This document shows positions 1 to 8,332 of a DNA stretch of 64,000 nt, piece by piece. Position 1 is the stretch's first letter; each line of letters begins with the position of its first letter. This DNA comes from G963678445 sp963678445 (GTDB lineage Bacteria > Hydrogenedentota > Hydrogenedentia > Hydrogenedentales > G963678445): assembly GCA_963678445.1 (NCBI GenBank), contig OY782877.1, positions 3,782,001 to 3,846,000 of the forward strand, read 5' to 3'. The position numbers and the translations under genes are program-made. The notes under the pieces are model-generated. The model saw only the letters and a list, made by a program, of their open reading frames with translations, made no database searches and had not been told where the DNA came from.

Positions 1-1
1 G

Positions 2-853
2 GAAGAGGTTACCAGTGATGTATACACCTTCCAGACTGCGGTAGAAAAGGATCAGCCTTTTTCTTTTGTGGTGCTGTCAGATACACAAGACAACGGCGTT
101 GTATTAAAAAAAGTATCCACGCTGGCCTATAAACAGCGTCCTAATTTCAGCGTGAACATAGGCGACCTCGTTAGCGAAGGACCTGAGAAAAATCTGTGGG
201 TTAACCATTATTTCAGCAATTCTGAAATTCTGAATACACGGGTGCCACTGCTGCCGACTATTGGCAACCATGAACGTGACTCGCATTTTTACTACGACTA
301 TTTTTCCTTGCCCGAGCCCGAATATTACTACAGCATGGTCTACGGCAATCTGGAAATGTTCATTTTAGATTCAGAGAAACCCGTACAGAAGGGGAGCGAA
401 CAGTATGAATGGCTGGCTGGCGCTTTGAAGAAATCCACAGCGACCTGGAAAATCGTTTTTATCCATTGTCCCGCTTACTCTTCCGACTCTGATGATTATG
501 GTGATACAGCAGAACGCCGTTCCGTTTTCGGTGATTTTCGTATGCGTCGCGCTACGGAATTATATGACAAGTACAATGTAGATATCGTTTGGAGCGGCCA
601 TATTCATTCCTATGAACGCACCTTCCCGCTGTATGACAATAAGGTCGTGCAGGAAGGGGGGACCGTGTATTTGATCACCGGGGGCGGTGGGGGACATCTG
701 GAAGAAGCCGGTCCCTTCCGAAGTGCATTCACCGCCAAAGTTTTGGGCAAGACCCACCATTATTGTTATGTAATGGTTAATGGCGGTACTTTGCGAATGG
801 ATGCCTATGATATCGACGGTCGCTTATTCGACACGCTTGAATTGAAGAAGTAA
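2..853 (+). CDS. Secreted-type metallophosphoesterase, C-terminal part (5' end outside window)
   Basis: The frame is open from base 2, so the true start lies before the window. Calcineurin-like metallophosphoesterase motifs appear in order: SDTQDN (metal-binding Asp), NIGDLVSEG (GD), GNHE, the histidine of VFIHCP, and WSGHIHSYERTF (GH-H). The GHxHSYERTFP form and the sequence ahead of the first motif, which looks like the end of a small beta domain, match purple-acid-phosphatase-like proteins with an N-terminal Ig/FN3 module. The family hydrolyses phosphomonoesters or diesters with a two-metal centre, usually outside the cytoplasm; the substrate cannot be told. The C-terminus is a short beta region. 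A small palindrome lies just downstream. The fold is secure, the substrate unknown. Confidence 0.85.
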   Translation, partial: EEVTSDVYTFQTAVEKDQPFSFVVLSDTQDNGVVLKKVSTLAYKQRPNFSVNIGDLVSEGPEKNLWVNHYFSNSEILNTRVPLLPTIGNHERDSHFYYDYFSLPEPEYYYSMVYGNLEMFILDSEKPVQKGSEQYEWLAGALKKSTATWKIVFIHCPAYSSDSDDYGDTAERRSVFGDFRMRRATELYDKYNVDIVWSGHIHSYERTFPLYDNKVVQEGGTVYLITGGGGGHLEEAGPFRSAFTAKVLGKTHHYCYVMVNGGTLRMDAYDIDGRLFDTLELKK

Positions 854-878
854 ACTTTCGTTATCTATCGATAAAAAG

Positions 879-892
879 AGCCTGCGCAGGCT
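879..892 (+). terminator. Weak hairpin after phosphoesterase gene
   Basis: AGCCTGCGCAGGCT is a perfect 14-nt palindrome 26 bases past the stop codon, followed by a T-rich stretch broken by As. It could form a 5-bp stem with a GCGC loop. A terminator role is plausible but weak. Confidence 0.35.
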
Positions 893-1069
893 TTAAATCT
901 TTTACGCAACAACCATACCACCTACTTTGGCGGCCTTGAACGGTCTGTTCTACATCGGTTTGCTGCCGGTATAGCCCGAAGTATAATGGCGCGTCAGGAT
1001 GTCCTATCCCATCAAGGTAGCGAAGGCGATAGAGGTTATCGGCCTTCTTTACCCCACCTCTGACCGCAA

Positions 1070-1258
1070 TTATGCCTTTACGTTCAAGTTACGTCCAACA
1101 GCGGGATCACTGGATACGGATTGCAACAATTTCATGGCCATATCGCCCTGAAAATCCACCGCATCCTTCTGTAATTTCACTGCGGCTACTGTGCGCGCAT
1201 TTTGAATCTGGCTGGCAGACATGCTTGCCCCGCCACTAATCGATGATACTCCTGCCAT
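1070..1258 (-). CDS. YjfB-like putative motility protein
   Basis: A 62-residue protein with an Ala/Ser-rich start (MAGVSSISGGASMSASQIQNA) and a helix containing VAAVKLQKDAVDFQGDMAMKLLQSV. Its size, the N-terminal small-residue stretch and the VxxxKxxxD...M.LLQ helix resemble the YjfB putative motility protein family, whose biochemical role is not established. The ATG start follows GGAGGG at a normal distance. A sigma-70-like promoter and a hairpin leader lie upstream, so the gene appears to be transcribed alone. The chemosensory genes near 21-28 kb fit a motile cell, but there is no direct link. Family assignment is by eye on a short protein. Confidence 0.55.
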   Translation of the reverse strand: MAGVSSISGGASMSASQIQNARTVAAVKLQKDAVDFQGDMAMKLLQSVSSDPAVGRNLNVKA

Positions 1259-1299
1259 AAATCATACCCTCCATGGTAGTCTTTCTATCGCATCCTTGT

Positions 1300-1333
1300 C
1301 TTGCTGTAGCTTATTTATGATAGCCACAGCAAG
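1300..1333. repeat. Hairpin in the yjfB-like leader
   Basis: CTTGCTGT at 1300-1307 and ACAGCAAG at 1326-1333 are perfect inverted repeats, 18 bases apart. They lie between the candidate promoter and the yjfB-like start, so the hairpin would sit in the 5' leader RNA. On the plus strand it is followed by CCTTTTT and could instead end plus-strand transcripts. Confidence 0.4.
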
Positions 1334-1356
1334 CCTTTTTCCACTACTTCAGACAA

Positions 1357-1385
1357 AGTATACCTGAAAACCGATTTTTACGCAA
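1357..1385 (-). promoter_or_regulatory. Candidate sigma-70-like promoter of the yjfB-like gene
   Basis: Read on the minus strand: TTGCGT, 17 bases, TATACT. The start would fall near 1350, about 90 bases before the ATG. The support is spacing and hexamer match only. Confidence 0.45.
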
Positions 1386-1467
1386 GTGTCTTATTTCTAT
1401 TCAATAAAATCGATTAAAGTGTCTTTATTAAGTATGTGTGCGAAAAGCCGTTGTTCTTTGAGTCTGT

Positions 1468-3606
1468 TTATACGCCCCATCCCATAATGAAGCCGACCTG
1501 ATAGATGGTTATAGCGAGGATAGCGGCCAGGGTGGTGGAAAAACAGGTGGAGAAAAGCGCCCATTTCCAAGAGCCGCTTTCTCGACGTATTACGGCGACG
1601 GTGACGAAGCAGGGAGCGTAGATCATAACGAAAATCATGAGTACCAGTGCCCGCAACGGATTCCATTTAGGGTCGTTATGCAAGCGTTCGGATAATGGTT
1701 CCGCTTCTTCAGGATCCACTTCACCCATACTATAGGCCGTTCCCAAGGTGCCCAGCACGACTTCTTTGGCAGCAAATCCACCGATGAGAGCAATATTCGT
1801 GCGCCAATCAAAGCCAGCATATTGGCTGACAGGTTCCATGGTTTTACCGACACGCCCGGCAACACTGTGCGCAAGACGCTGTACAGCAAACTCGTTTGCC
1901 GCTTCCGGGGTAGTATCCAAATCAGCCGGTTCAGGTAGCCGGGGGAAATACATGAGCGCCCAAAGCAGGATATTGATAAGCAGAATGATGGTGCCTGCCT
2001 TCTTGATATACATCCAGGTGCGTTCCCATGTATGCAACAAAACGCTACGTAGTACGGGCACATGGTAGGGGGGCAGTTCCATCACAAAAGGCGTTTGTTC
2101 TCCCCGAATAACCCAGTGGCGTAATACCCAGGCTGCACACAGCGCCACAGCCCACGAGATAGCCCAGAGTGTCAACATCATCTGGGTGCGCTGATGTGGA
2201 AAGAAAGCCGCGATCAGCATGGCGTAAACAGGCATTTTAGCGCCACAATTCATGAAAGGGGCGACGAGCATCGTGATCAGGCGATCTTTCTCTTCACGCA
2301 AGGTACGTGTTGCCAGTACGCCAGGCACCGCACAGCCCCCGGTACCCAGACCGCCGGAGACGATCATGGCGAGGATGGATTTTCCCTGTAATCCAAAGCA
2401 TTGCAGTACGCGATCGAGAATGAAGGCCACGCGTGCAATATAGCCTGTATCTTCCAGTGCTGAGATGAACAGGAACATGGTGAAAATGAGCGGCACAAAG
2501 CCCATTACCCCGCCAACGCCACCGATAAGGCCATCATGGATAAGGGAATAGAGCATAGGCATATGGGTTTCAAGCGGCGCCACGGCTTCTGCGAGCTGTT
2601 CAAAAAACCACTCCATCCATCCCGTTGGGCTGACCCAGCCGCCGAACCAGGGAATCCACGCCCATTCATCGGAGATTTTAAATACCCAGAGAAAGAGGGC
2701 CGCCACGACGCTTAGCAAGATGATAGGACCCAATACACGGTTACAAACAAGGGTGTCGATACGGTCCGTAATGTCACGCCGATTCGTTTCACTGAATTCC
2801 CGGCATTCCCGCACAGCCCCTGCCGCAAATCCATAGCGACGCTCTGCGATCATCGTTGTGGCGTCATCCTTAAAGTGCCGCTCGATACTTTCAATCGTAT
2901 CCGCCACCGGTTTTTCCAATGCGGCAGCTGCCTGCGGTGCTTGTTCTTTCAGACGCTGAACAAAATCCTCGTCCTGTTCCACCAGTTTGACCGCAGCCCA
3001 GCGAGGGAAATGGGTTAATGGCATTGCGGGAGTATTTGCGATGGTTTCCGCCAGCCGATTTATTTCATCATTAACCTCATGCCCATACGTAACCAGCTTT
3101 GGGAGGGGCGGTGTTGGTTGGGAAAGTGCTTCCATTGCGGTTGAAAGTAATTCCTGTGCCCCTTTTCCCTTGTTGCAAATGGTGGGGATAACCGGGACGC
3201 CGAGCAACTCAGAAAGTTTTTCCGCATTGATATGGACCCCGCGATTTTTGGCAACGTCGACCATGTTGAGGGCGATAATCAGCGGAACATGCATCTCCAT
3301 CAACTGGATAGTCAGATAAAGATTGCGCTCCAGATTTGAGGCGTCCACCACATCAATAACCAGATCGGGCTGTTCTTCAATGATGACCTGTCGGGCCACT
3401 ACTTCTTCCTGCGAGTAGGCGGTCAACGAGTAGGTGCCCGGCAAATCAACAACGGAGATTTTTTCTCCTGCAATAGTAAGGGCGCCCTCTATACGCTCGA
3501 CGGTGACACCAGGATAGTTGCTCACCTGCTGGGCCGAGCCAGTAAGACAATTAAACAGAGAGGTTTTTCCAGCATTCGGGTTTCCGGCAATGGCAATGCG
3601 TTTCAT
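1468..3606 (-). CDS. feoB: Ferrous iron transport protein B
   Basis: FeoB is the inner-membrane Fe(II) permease with a cytosolic G-protein domain. Residues 8-16 (GNPNAGKTS) are the P-loop. The G3 motif DLPG and the G4-like NMVD follow, as in FeoB G domains. After a helical linker come multiple transmembrane segments with the family's conserved Gly/Cys regions (SGGLGTGGCAVPG, MNCGAKMPVY) and the C-terminal half containing GGFAAKEVVLGTLGT. At 712 residues it is within the normal FeoB range. Its ATG overlaps the feoA stop codon as ATGA, so the two are translationally coupled. It is the last gene of a minus-strand operon led by a DtxR-type regulator, which fits metal-dependent control. Confidence 0.97.
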   Translation of the reverse strand: MKRIAIAGNPNAGKTSLFNCLTGSAQQVSNYPGVTVERIEGALTIAGEKISVVDLPGTYSLTAYSQEEVVARQVIIEEQPDLVIDVVDASNLERNLYLTIQLMEMHVPLIIALNMVDVAKNRGVHINAEKLSELLGVPVIPTICNKGKGAQELLSTAMEALSQPTPPLPKLVTYGHEVNDEINRLAETIANTPAMPLTHFPRWAAVKLVEQDEDFVQRLKEQAPQAAAALEKPVADTIESIERHFKDDATTMIAERRYGFAAGAVRECREFSETNRRDITDRIDTLVCNRVLGPIILLSVVAALFLWVFKISDEWAWIPWFGGWVSPTGWMEWFFEQLAEAVAPLETHMPMLYSLIHDGLIGGVGGVMGFVPLIFTMFLFISALEDTGYIARVAFILDRVLQCFGLQGKSILAMIVSGGLGTGGCAVPGVLATRTLREEKDRLITMLVAPFMNCGAKMPVYAMLIAAFFPHQRTQMMLTLWAISWAVALCAAWVLRHWVIRGEQTPFVMELPPYHVPVLRSVLLHTWERTWMYIKKAGTIILLINILLWALMYFPRLPEPADLDTTPEAANEFAVQRLAHSVAGRVGKTMEPVSQYAGFDWRTNIALIGGFAAKEVVLGTLGTAYSMGEVDPEEAEPLSERLHNDPKWNPLRALVLMIFVMIYAPCFVTVAVIRRESGSWKWALFSTCFSTTLAAILAITIYQVGFIMGWGV

Positions 3607-3869
3607 TTCGCTACTTTCTCAACTTCAATTTCTTTGGCTTCATTCATTCGTAAAGCTAAGTGATACCCTTTAATGTGTACCTCGACAGGATCGCCCAAAG
3701 GCGCATGGCGCTCTACGAAAACTTCTGTGCCGCGGGTGACTCCCATATCCAGCAAACGCTGACGCATGCTGCGGGCGCCATGACTATGTATGCGGAGAAT
3801 GCGCGCATTATCTCCGCTAACCAGATCAAAAAGGGTCAGGGGATTCGAAGAGGCCTCTTGCGTAGACAT
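3603..3869 (-). CDS. feoA: FeoA (SH3-like Fe(II) transport accessory protein)
   Basis: An 88-residue protein of the usual FeoA size. The core LLDMGVTRGTEVFVERHAPLGDPVEVHIKGYHLALR is the standard FeoA SH3-like sheet, with the L-x-x-M/L-G-x-x-x-G-x-x-V pattern and the GDP-V turn. FeoA is a small cytosolic partner that modulates FeoB. It overlaps feoB by ATGA. It follows a 195-base AT-rich gap after a second FeoA-like gene, and that gap contains a repeated TTATAACTACT and T/A runs, so it may hold a secondary promoter. Confidence 0.93.
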   Translation of the reverse strand: MSTQEASSNPLTLFDLVSGDNARILRIHSHGARSMRQRLLDMGVTRGTEVFVERHAPLGDPVEVHIKGYHLALRMNEAKEIEVEKVAK

Positions 3870-4064
3870 AGGGTTTAAAAATCCTTTTTTATCTATGTGA
3901 CAATAGATTTTTAATTTTTATAACTACTACTTTATAACTACTGTTTTTTTAAAAAAAGAGATGAAAGCGAAGAACAGTGAATGTTGCCAAAAGAATACAC
4001 CACCGGCAACGGTATTTATATTTTAAACGCTTTGCATGTTTTCTCTGTGTCTAATGAAAGGGGG

Positions 4065-4334
4065 CTATAGGGGTTGCACCAAGATCTTTTTGGCCATAGC
4101 TCTGCCCAAGCCAAAGCGGCATTCTCCCACCGCTAGCAACATGGGGCCCCAAGCGCGTTCCCCACCACGAAGAATAAGTAGCTCGCGTCCCGGGTAAAGA
4201 CCCATACTAGTCATACGCTGCTGGAAACATTGTCCACCCAGAAACGCCATCACACGAACTATTGTACCAGGCGGAGCTGCCGCCAGAGATATCCAGTTCG
4301 TCTTTTCTTTATGTGCGACTACTCTATGGGGCAC
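4065..4334 (-). CDS. Second FeoA-domain protein
   Basis: This is an 89-residue reading from GTG at 4332-4334. The GTG overlaps the end of the FeoB-associated gene by 11 bases and has AAGGA 8 bases upstream. From about residue 15 it is a FeoA domain: LAAAPPGTIVRV, then QQRMTSMGLYPGRELLIL (the MGLxPG turn), and a C-terminal GRAMAKKILV strand. The frame stays open further upstream, but that part is the neighbouring gene read in another frame. Two FeoA copies in one feo operon are known in anaerobes, and they may act on FeoB together or alternately. The start and coupling are read directly; the functional difference between the two copies is unknown. Confidence 0.85.
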   Translation of the reverse strand: MPHRVVAHKEKTNWISLAAAPPGTIVRVMAFLGGQCFQQRMTSMGLYPGRELLILRGGERAWGPMLLAVGECRFGLGRAMAKKILVQPL

Positions 4335-4512
4335 AGCGTGTATCCTTCTCTTCACTGTGCTGTATTTTTGGCGATACAGTTGGTTGGGTGGCGCAATGAC
4401 GAGCATGTGCACATCCGCAGCATTTTTCCGGACGGGAAAATGCACGGAACAACCGTCGCACACTGCAGAATACTGCAATACCCACAATGACTATGACCGC
4501 AAAAGTATCCAT
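4324..4512 (-). CDS. FeoB-associated Cys-rich membrane protein
   Basis: A 62-residue protein with one N-terminal hydrophobic helix (residues 4-17, FAVIVIVGIAVFCS), a basic stretch, and a cysteine cluster C31-C32-G-C34...C40. This layout (one membrane helix, then CxGC with a later Cys) is that of the FeoB-associated Cys-rich family, small proteins found beside feoAB whose role is thought to be metal handling at the membrane. It starts with ATG 64 bases after the DtxR-type gene. Its 3' end overlaps the start of the second feoA. The Cys/His-containing tail (HARHC) could bind Fe. Confidence 0.8.
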   Translation of the reverse strand: MDTFAVIVIVGIAVFCSVRRLFRAFSRPEKCCGCAHARHCATQPTVSPKIQHSEEKDTRCAP

Positions 4513-4576
4513 ATATTAACTTCTTGAGGCGCTGGAAAATATATGCGCCGCTTAATCTATCCGGTGGTCTAGTAAA

Positions 4577-5077
4577 TTACGAAGCATCCCTTTTTTTCTG
4601 ATACGCACGTATACCCTTACGCATTCTTTCCGCCAGTTTTTCATCATCCAAAAGGCATTGCATCAGGCTGAGCAGGCTTTGTCCTGTTTCCATACTCATC
4701 AGGTGCTCCATCTTGCAGGCGTCGGCCAAGGCAACCTGCTTTTCTACGCCCAGGATTTTTTGGAAAAAACGAGCAAGGATATCGAAATTTTGTTCCACAG
4801 ATTTAGCAATCTTCTCCCCCTCCTCCGTCAATAACAGGAACCGATTAGGATCTTCGCCTACCCAGCCCCGCTTTTTCAACTGGTTCAAGGCCATCGAGGC
4901 GGCCCCTCGCGAGACCTCCAGCATCTCCGCCACATCCGTTGCCCGTGCATAGCCGAAATCATTGCGCAGGCAGTCGATAGCCATAAGATAATGCGCCATG
5001 GAATGCGAAAGCTTATTACGTTCAAATTCACGCCAGTACGTGGCGTCATTTACAGTATTTTCAGCAGATAAGTTCAA
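4577..5077 (-). CDS. DtxR/MntR-family metal-dependent repressor
   Basis: A 166-residue cytosolic regulator. Residues about 45-75 form the winged helix-turn-helix (ATDVAEMLEVSRGAASMALN, then a wing reaching LLLTEEGEKIA). The dimerisation/metal domain contains ADACKMEHLMS, placing C121, E124 and H125 at the classical DtxR metal ligands. There is no C-terminal SH3 domain, so it is the short MntR-like form. The start is TTG (CAA at 5075-5077) with AAGGAG 8 bases upstream. It leads the feo operon and its own promoter holds a perfect palindrome, which fits an autoregulated iron or manganese sensor controlling feo. Which metal it senses is not visible. Confidence 0.9.
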   Translation of the reverse strand: MNLSAENTVNDATYWREFERNKLSHSMAHYLMAIDCLRNDFGYARATDVAEMLEVSRGAASMALNQLKKRGWVGEDPNRFLLLTEEGEKIAKSVEQNFDILARFFQKILGVEKQVALADACKMEHLMSMETGQSLLSLMQCLLDDEKLAERMRKGIRAYQKKRDAS

Positions 5078-5088
5078 GGGTTTATCTC

Positions 5089-5110
5089 CTTGTTTATTGT
5101 GGTAAACAAG
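5089..5110. promoter_or_regulatory. Palindromic operator for the DtxR-type regulator/feo operon
   Basis: CTTGTTTA at 5089-5096 and TAAACAAG at 5103-5110 are perfect 8-base arms around a 6-base centre. The site lies just downstream of the candidate -10 and abuts the Shine-Dalgarno of the regulator gene, a typical repressor position. It is not an exact match to the classical DtxR box, so the pairing with this regulator is inference. Confidence 0.6.
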
Positions 5111-5122
5111 TTTAACGTATGT

Positions 5123-5151
5123 ATTGTAACATGTTCTTTATGCTAATCCAA
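5123..5151 (-). promoter_or_regulatory. Sigma-70-like promoter of the dtxR-feo operon
   Basis: On the minus strand: TTGGAT, exactly 17 bases, TACAAT. The start of transcription would fall near 5116, just before the palindromic operator. Confidence 0.6.
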
Positions 5152-5209
5152 CTTTAATTTACCCTGAAAACATCATTATGCCGACGCTGGGGAGATAGAG
5201 GATAGCTGC

Positions 5210-5983
5210 TCAGGCAGTCTTACGTGCCAGCAGCATGAAGGAGACCCCACAAGGTAATTTACAATGGGGCAGGAGCGCTGCTTCGCTATCTAACAGCGCA
5301 GTGCATAGTGTATTACTCCAGGTCGATGGCGTTGCAGGCAAGTCGGATTGCGTTGAACGGGCGTTGCGTCGTACCAGACGCAACAAAGCAATGGGAGGAA
5401 GTAAAAAGGTGTTCCAATACGTGTAATGCACCAGGTTAAACCCCGCTTTTTCGAGCAACGGCTTAACGGTGTGTATTGTAAAGCGGGTATCGTTATGCAC
5501 GGCAACATCATGCGACGAGAGTAAGCTTTGATACGCAGGCAGGTTAAGCAAAAGGAAACCGTTTGGCACTAGTACGCGGTAGGCTTCATTGAGAAACTGT
5601 TGTTTATCCTGCACGGCCCGATGGCAGAGTACATCGAACGAGACCGCCAGGTGAAAACGTTCCGCTGCAAAGGGCAGCGCTACCGCCGAAGCACGAACCC
5701 TTTCATGCGTTGACGTTTTTTTATGCAACCGGAGCGCCTCATAGGCATAGTCCATAGCGAAAAGGTGTACCCGGGCGGGCTTGTTGTCCCCGTTAGCCAG
5801 CGTCTGGAAATGCTGTAACATTCCCCCCGTGCCGCAACCAATATCCAGCATATGCACCGAGGCGGGGGGGAGGGCCGTACACAGATACTGGTTCCAGAGC
5901 CAGGTTACCCGTTTTCGCAACGCACGGTACCACCAATGCGTTTGTTCCGCCTGATATAGAATTTCGTATTCTCTGGGATTCAC
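5210..5983 (-). CDS. Class I SAM-dependent methyltransferase
   Basis: A 257-residue protein with the Rossmann-type SAM fold. HMLDIGCGTGGML is motif I. FAMDYAYEALRL carries the acidic residue after strand 2. LAVSFDVLCHR and the EAYRVLVPNGFLLLNLPAY strand are motifs II and III of the Methyltransf_11/23 group. It begins with an NPREYEILYQAEQTHWWYRALR segment, a pattern seen in methyltransferases of sugar/lipid or glycan gene sets. The start is GTG at 5981-5983. It lies 67 bases after a GT-C-like membrane protein on the same strand, consistent with but not proving a shared glycan or lipid role. The substrate is unknown. Confidence 0.85.
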   Translation of the reverse strand: MNPREYEILYQAEQTHWWYRALRKRVTWLWNQYLCTALPPASVHMLDIGCGTGGMLQHFQTLANGDNKPARVHLFAMDYAYEALRLHKKTSTHERVRASAVALPFAAERFHLAVSFDVLCHRAVQDKQQFLNEAYRVLVPNGFLLLNLPAYQSLLSSHDVAVHNDTRFTIHTVKPLLEKAGFNLVHYTYWNTFLLPPIALLRLVRRNARSTQSDLPATPSTWSNTLCTALLDSEAALLPHCKLPCGVSFMLLARKTA

Positions 5984-6050
5984 GACGCCTACTTTTTACG
6001 GGTATTGTAATGTGATTCTGAAGAATTGTTTTAAAGCGACCCCGCGACCG

Positions 6051-7376
6051 CTAACATAGGGGACCGAAAATATAGCGGCAGGTCCACTCTTGATTCACCC
6101 CCCAAGGTGTACAATAAGCCTCCCATCCAGAGAAGATGGACACCGCCAGTAGCAATAATACGATGAGCCAATGCCACGGTTTATGCATCCCTTTCCACAC
6201 CGGTGTTGCCATGAGTAACCACAACGGCATGCTTCCCATGTACCAACGGAAGCCATACGCAGCCCCACCGTAATTGTTGGTTCCCTGTATGTAGTAGAGG
6301 CTAAGCAGCACCCCACCCAGTAGCCCGGCCATATAATACCCACGAAAAGGAGTGGTTGGGAAAAAGAACGCGCGCACAACGCCTGAGAATCCCAGTAACA
6401 AAATAGGGAAAAGCAAAAATACCCCATAACGCCCCAAGGTCATGTGGAAAAAATACAGCGCTTTGGGTTCATGCAAAGCGTCCACACCGAGCGGATTGCG
6501 CCAATACGATCCTTCAAAAAGATAGCGGTCGTGATTCATTTGGGCGGGTAAAGGGCTGCCTGTAACGGCTAGCATACAGCCGAAATGTACCGCGAGAGGA
6601 CCCAGCATCCCCAGTCCTCCCCATAAAAATGCCTGCCGGGGGAAACGCCATAACAAGTACATACCTGCTAGCACGACATATATGGTCATAGGCATGTCCA
6701 GAGTAAAAACAAGCGCACCGCATAAGCCAAAGAAGAAAAAACGCCACCATGTCGCGTCCAGTTTTCCGCTACCCAGACCCAATGCAAAATAGAGCATCGC
6801 CACCGTCATGCACGCTCCCGGCACATGATTATTCAATTGGGGGGAGAATCCTAAAAACTGCGTTCCAAAAGCCAAGGCCGCCAGTGGCACGATTCGTCGG
6901 GTCGGCGCATCGATAAAGAGCGCCAGGATTTTAGCAAAAAAAACCAGCATGACGACATAGGCGCAAATTGAAAACGAAAAGGTCATCAAGCGCAACAAAG
7001 CACGAAGATCATCCCGCTGCGTTAATTCCCACCCCAGCAAGCGATGTGCAACAAGGTATTCGCCCGTCATCAGCAGAGGTAACATAGGAGGTTTGGTCGA
7101 CAATAATCGTCCGTTCAGTTCATATTTATCAATCGTCAACGGCTCGAAAGGGTTTTCAATATCCGCAGCGGGGCTGTCAATATACCACGTCCCCTTTTGT
7201 GTCAGACTGTATACGGTCGCCAAGCGGCTAGCCGCCGTATCGCCGAGGAAGACGGTGCGCAAGCCCGCCAGTGAAAGACATAACGCAAGGCCGATCAACA
7301 ATGCCTGTGCACCATATGCCCAATGCATTTTCCACTTTATACTTTTCAAAAACAACTGCGCCACAAGCCTCCCCAT
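6051..7376 (-). CDS. Polytopic membrane protein, GT-C glycosyltransferase-like
   Basis: A 441-residue protein with about ten hydrophobic segments. An acidic residue follows the first membrane helix (GDTAASRLATVYSL), and the long first loop contains GRLLSTKPPMLPLLMTGEYLV, matching the D...KPPL(L)P pattern of GT-C (PMT/ArnT-like) enzymes that use polyprenyl-phosphate sugars. The later loops and C-terminus are less typical, so the donor and acceptor are open. The start ATG has GAGGAAGG just upstream and lies 24 bases after a lipoprotein gene on the same strand. It could instead be an uncharacterised GT-C-like family without proven activity. Confidence 0.6.
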   Translation of the reverse strand: MGRLVAQLFLKSIKWKMHWAYGAQALLIGLALCLSLAGLRTVFLGDTAASRLATVYSLTQKGTWYIDSPAADIENPFEPLTIDKYELNGRLLSTKPPMLPLLMTGEYLVAHRLLGWELTQRDDLRALLRLMTFSFSICAYVVMLVFFAKILALFIDAPTRRIVPLAALAFGTQFLGFSPQLNNHVPGACMTVAMLYFALGLGSGKLDATWWRFFFFGLCGALVFTLDMPMTIYVVLAGMYLLWRFPRQAFLWGGLGMLGPLAVHFGCMLAVTGSPLPAQMNHDRYLFEGSYWRNPLGVDALHEPKALYFFHMTLGRYGVFLLFPILLLGFSGVVRAFFFPTTPFRGYYMAGLLGGVLLSLYYIQGTNNYGGAAYGFRWYMGSMPLWLLMATPVWKGMHKPWHWLIVLLLLAVSIFSGWEAYCTPWGVNQEWTCRYIFGPLC

Positions 7377-7400
7377 ACCCTTCCTCAGTCAACGGCTATG

Positions 7401-8027
7401 CTATTCGCCTCCTGTAAATTTGGACCAGATTTTACTGAACCAGCTTCGATGTTCTTCAGCAGCTACTGTACGTACTTCATCTTCAGGACGCGCCACCCAG
7501 ACGCCATCGACTTGTATCTCTGACTTTTCCGCAACAAAAAGACTGCCGATTCGTACCCAACGCCCATTTCGGTATTCATAAGTAAGCGTTTCCTGGCCGG
7601 TATCGCGAATGAAAGTATTGTCGGAGCGCGCCTCATCCCGCTTGCGGTGCAAGCGCGTTGAAAAGCGTATTTTTCTTACCTGTACATCGGCTAAATAAGG
7701 GCGCGTGCGCGACTCTGTTTCCTGCAACACCACCTCCATATTTTGTGCACCCTGCGGATAATTAGCGTATTCCTTGAAGAAATACGGTTTGCGTTTTACG
7801 ATACGCCCCTTCTGGCTATCCGCATTACGCATGGCCGATTCAATGTGTCGTTCCACTAAAGAACGCAGTGCCGCCTCATAATCCTCCACAGTACTTCCGT
7901 CCGTCGACATGGTGGCGTTTTCAGTACTGCTCTTTTTGCCCCAGTCCCAAAAACGCAATCGGGCACAGGAAGTCAATCCGAGAATCAACATACCGCACAA
8001 CATTACACGCATAAACTTATGCAACAT
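7401..8027 (-). CDS. Uncharacterised lipoprotein
   Basis: A 208-residue protein with a lipoprotein signal: basic start, hydrophobic MLCGMLILGL and lipobox LTSC (C21). The mature part is polar, with a region of beta character (ETLTYEYRNGRWVRIGSLFV) that looks like a small folded domain; I do not recognise the family. The start ATG has AAAGG at a normal distance. It precedes the GT-C-like gene by 24 bases and is probably co-transcribed with it. Envelope location is firm; function is unknown. Confidence 0.7.
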   Translation of the reverse strand: MLHKFMRVMLCGMLILGLTSCARLRFWDWGKKSSTENATMSTDGSTVEDYEAALRSLVERHIESAMRNADSQKGRIVKRKPYFFKEYANYPQGAQNMEVVLQETESRTRPYLADVQVRKIRFSTRLHRKRDEARSDNTFIRDTGQETLTYEYRNGRWVRIGSLFVAEKSEIQVDGVWVARPEDEVRTVAAEEHRSWFSKIWSKFTGGE

Positions 8028-8332
8028 TACCGCTACCTTTCTTTAAACTACGCACATACAAAAAATGCATGCGTGAAATTTCCATCACAACATAAAGCGT
8101 ACATCGTAGCACATGTGCGCCAGAAGGTACTATCTATCCTCAAAGCATCTTATACGGGTAGAAGAGAGCGATGCAACAAAACACAGGATGCAGGGTGAGG
8201 TTTAAGATCCTCTGAAAAGAGGGAGGTAATTATGCTACGAGAAAATCTTGTTTTTTTAACGCTGAAAAAAACGGTGTCGGCGCAACCTGAATGGTTCGCC
8301 GACACCAAAATGTGTTCACAAATTCTGATTTT
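8028..8332. other. Intergenic region with terminator; no convincing gene
   Basis: About 300 bases between two minus-strand genes. It holds the terminator of the zinc-ribbon gene (8265-8306) and the likely promoter region of the lipoprotein gene. A 40-codon plus-strand reading from ATG 8232 has a GGGAGG upstream, but it runs through the terminator and into the neighbouring gene, so I do not call it. Confidence 0.5.
8265..8306 (-). terminator. Rho-independent terminator of the zinc-ribbon gene
   Basis: GGTGTCGGCG (8273-8282) and CGCCGACACC (8297-8306) form a perfect 10-bp stem, with a further AACC/GGTT pairing in the loop. On the minus strand a run of seven Ts (8265-8271) follows after one base. 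It lies 27 bases past the stop codon at 8333. Confidence 0.85.

Noticed and set aside
893..1069. Possible gene remnant upstream of the yjfB-like gene
   Set aside because: Short open frames exist but none matches a known family and no start signal is present.
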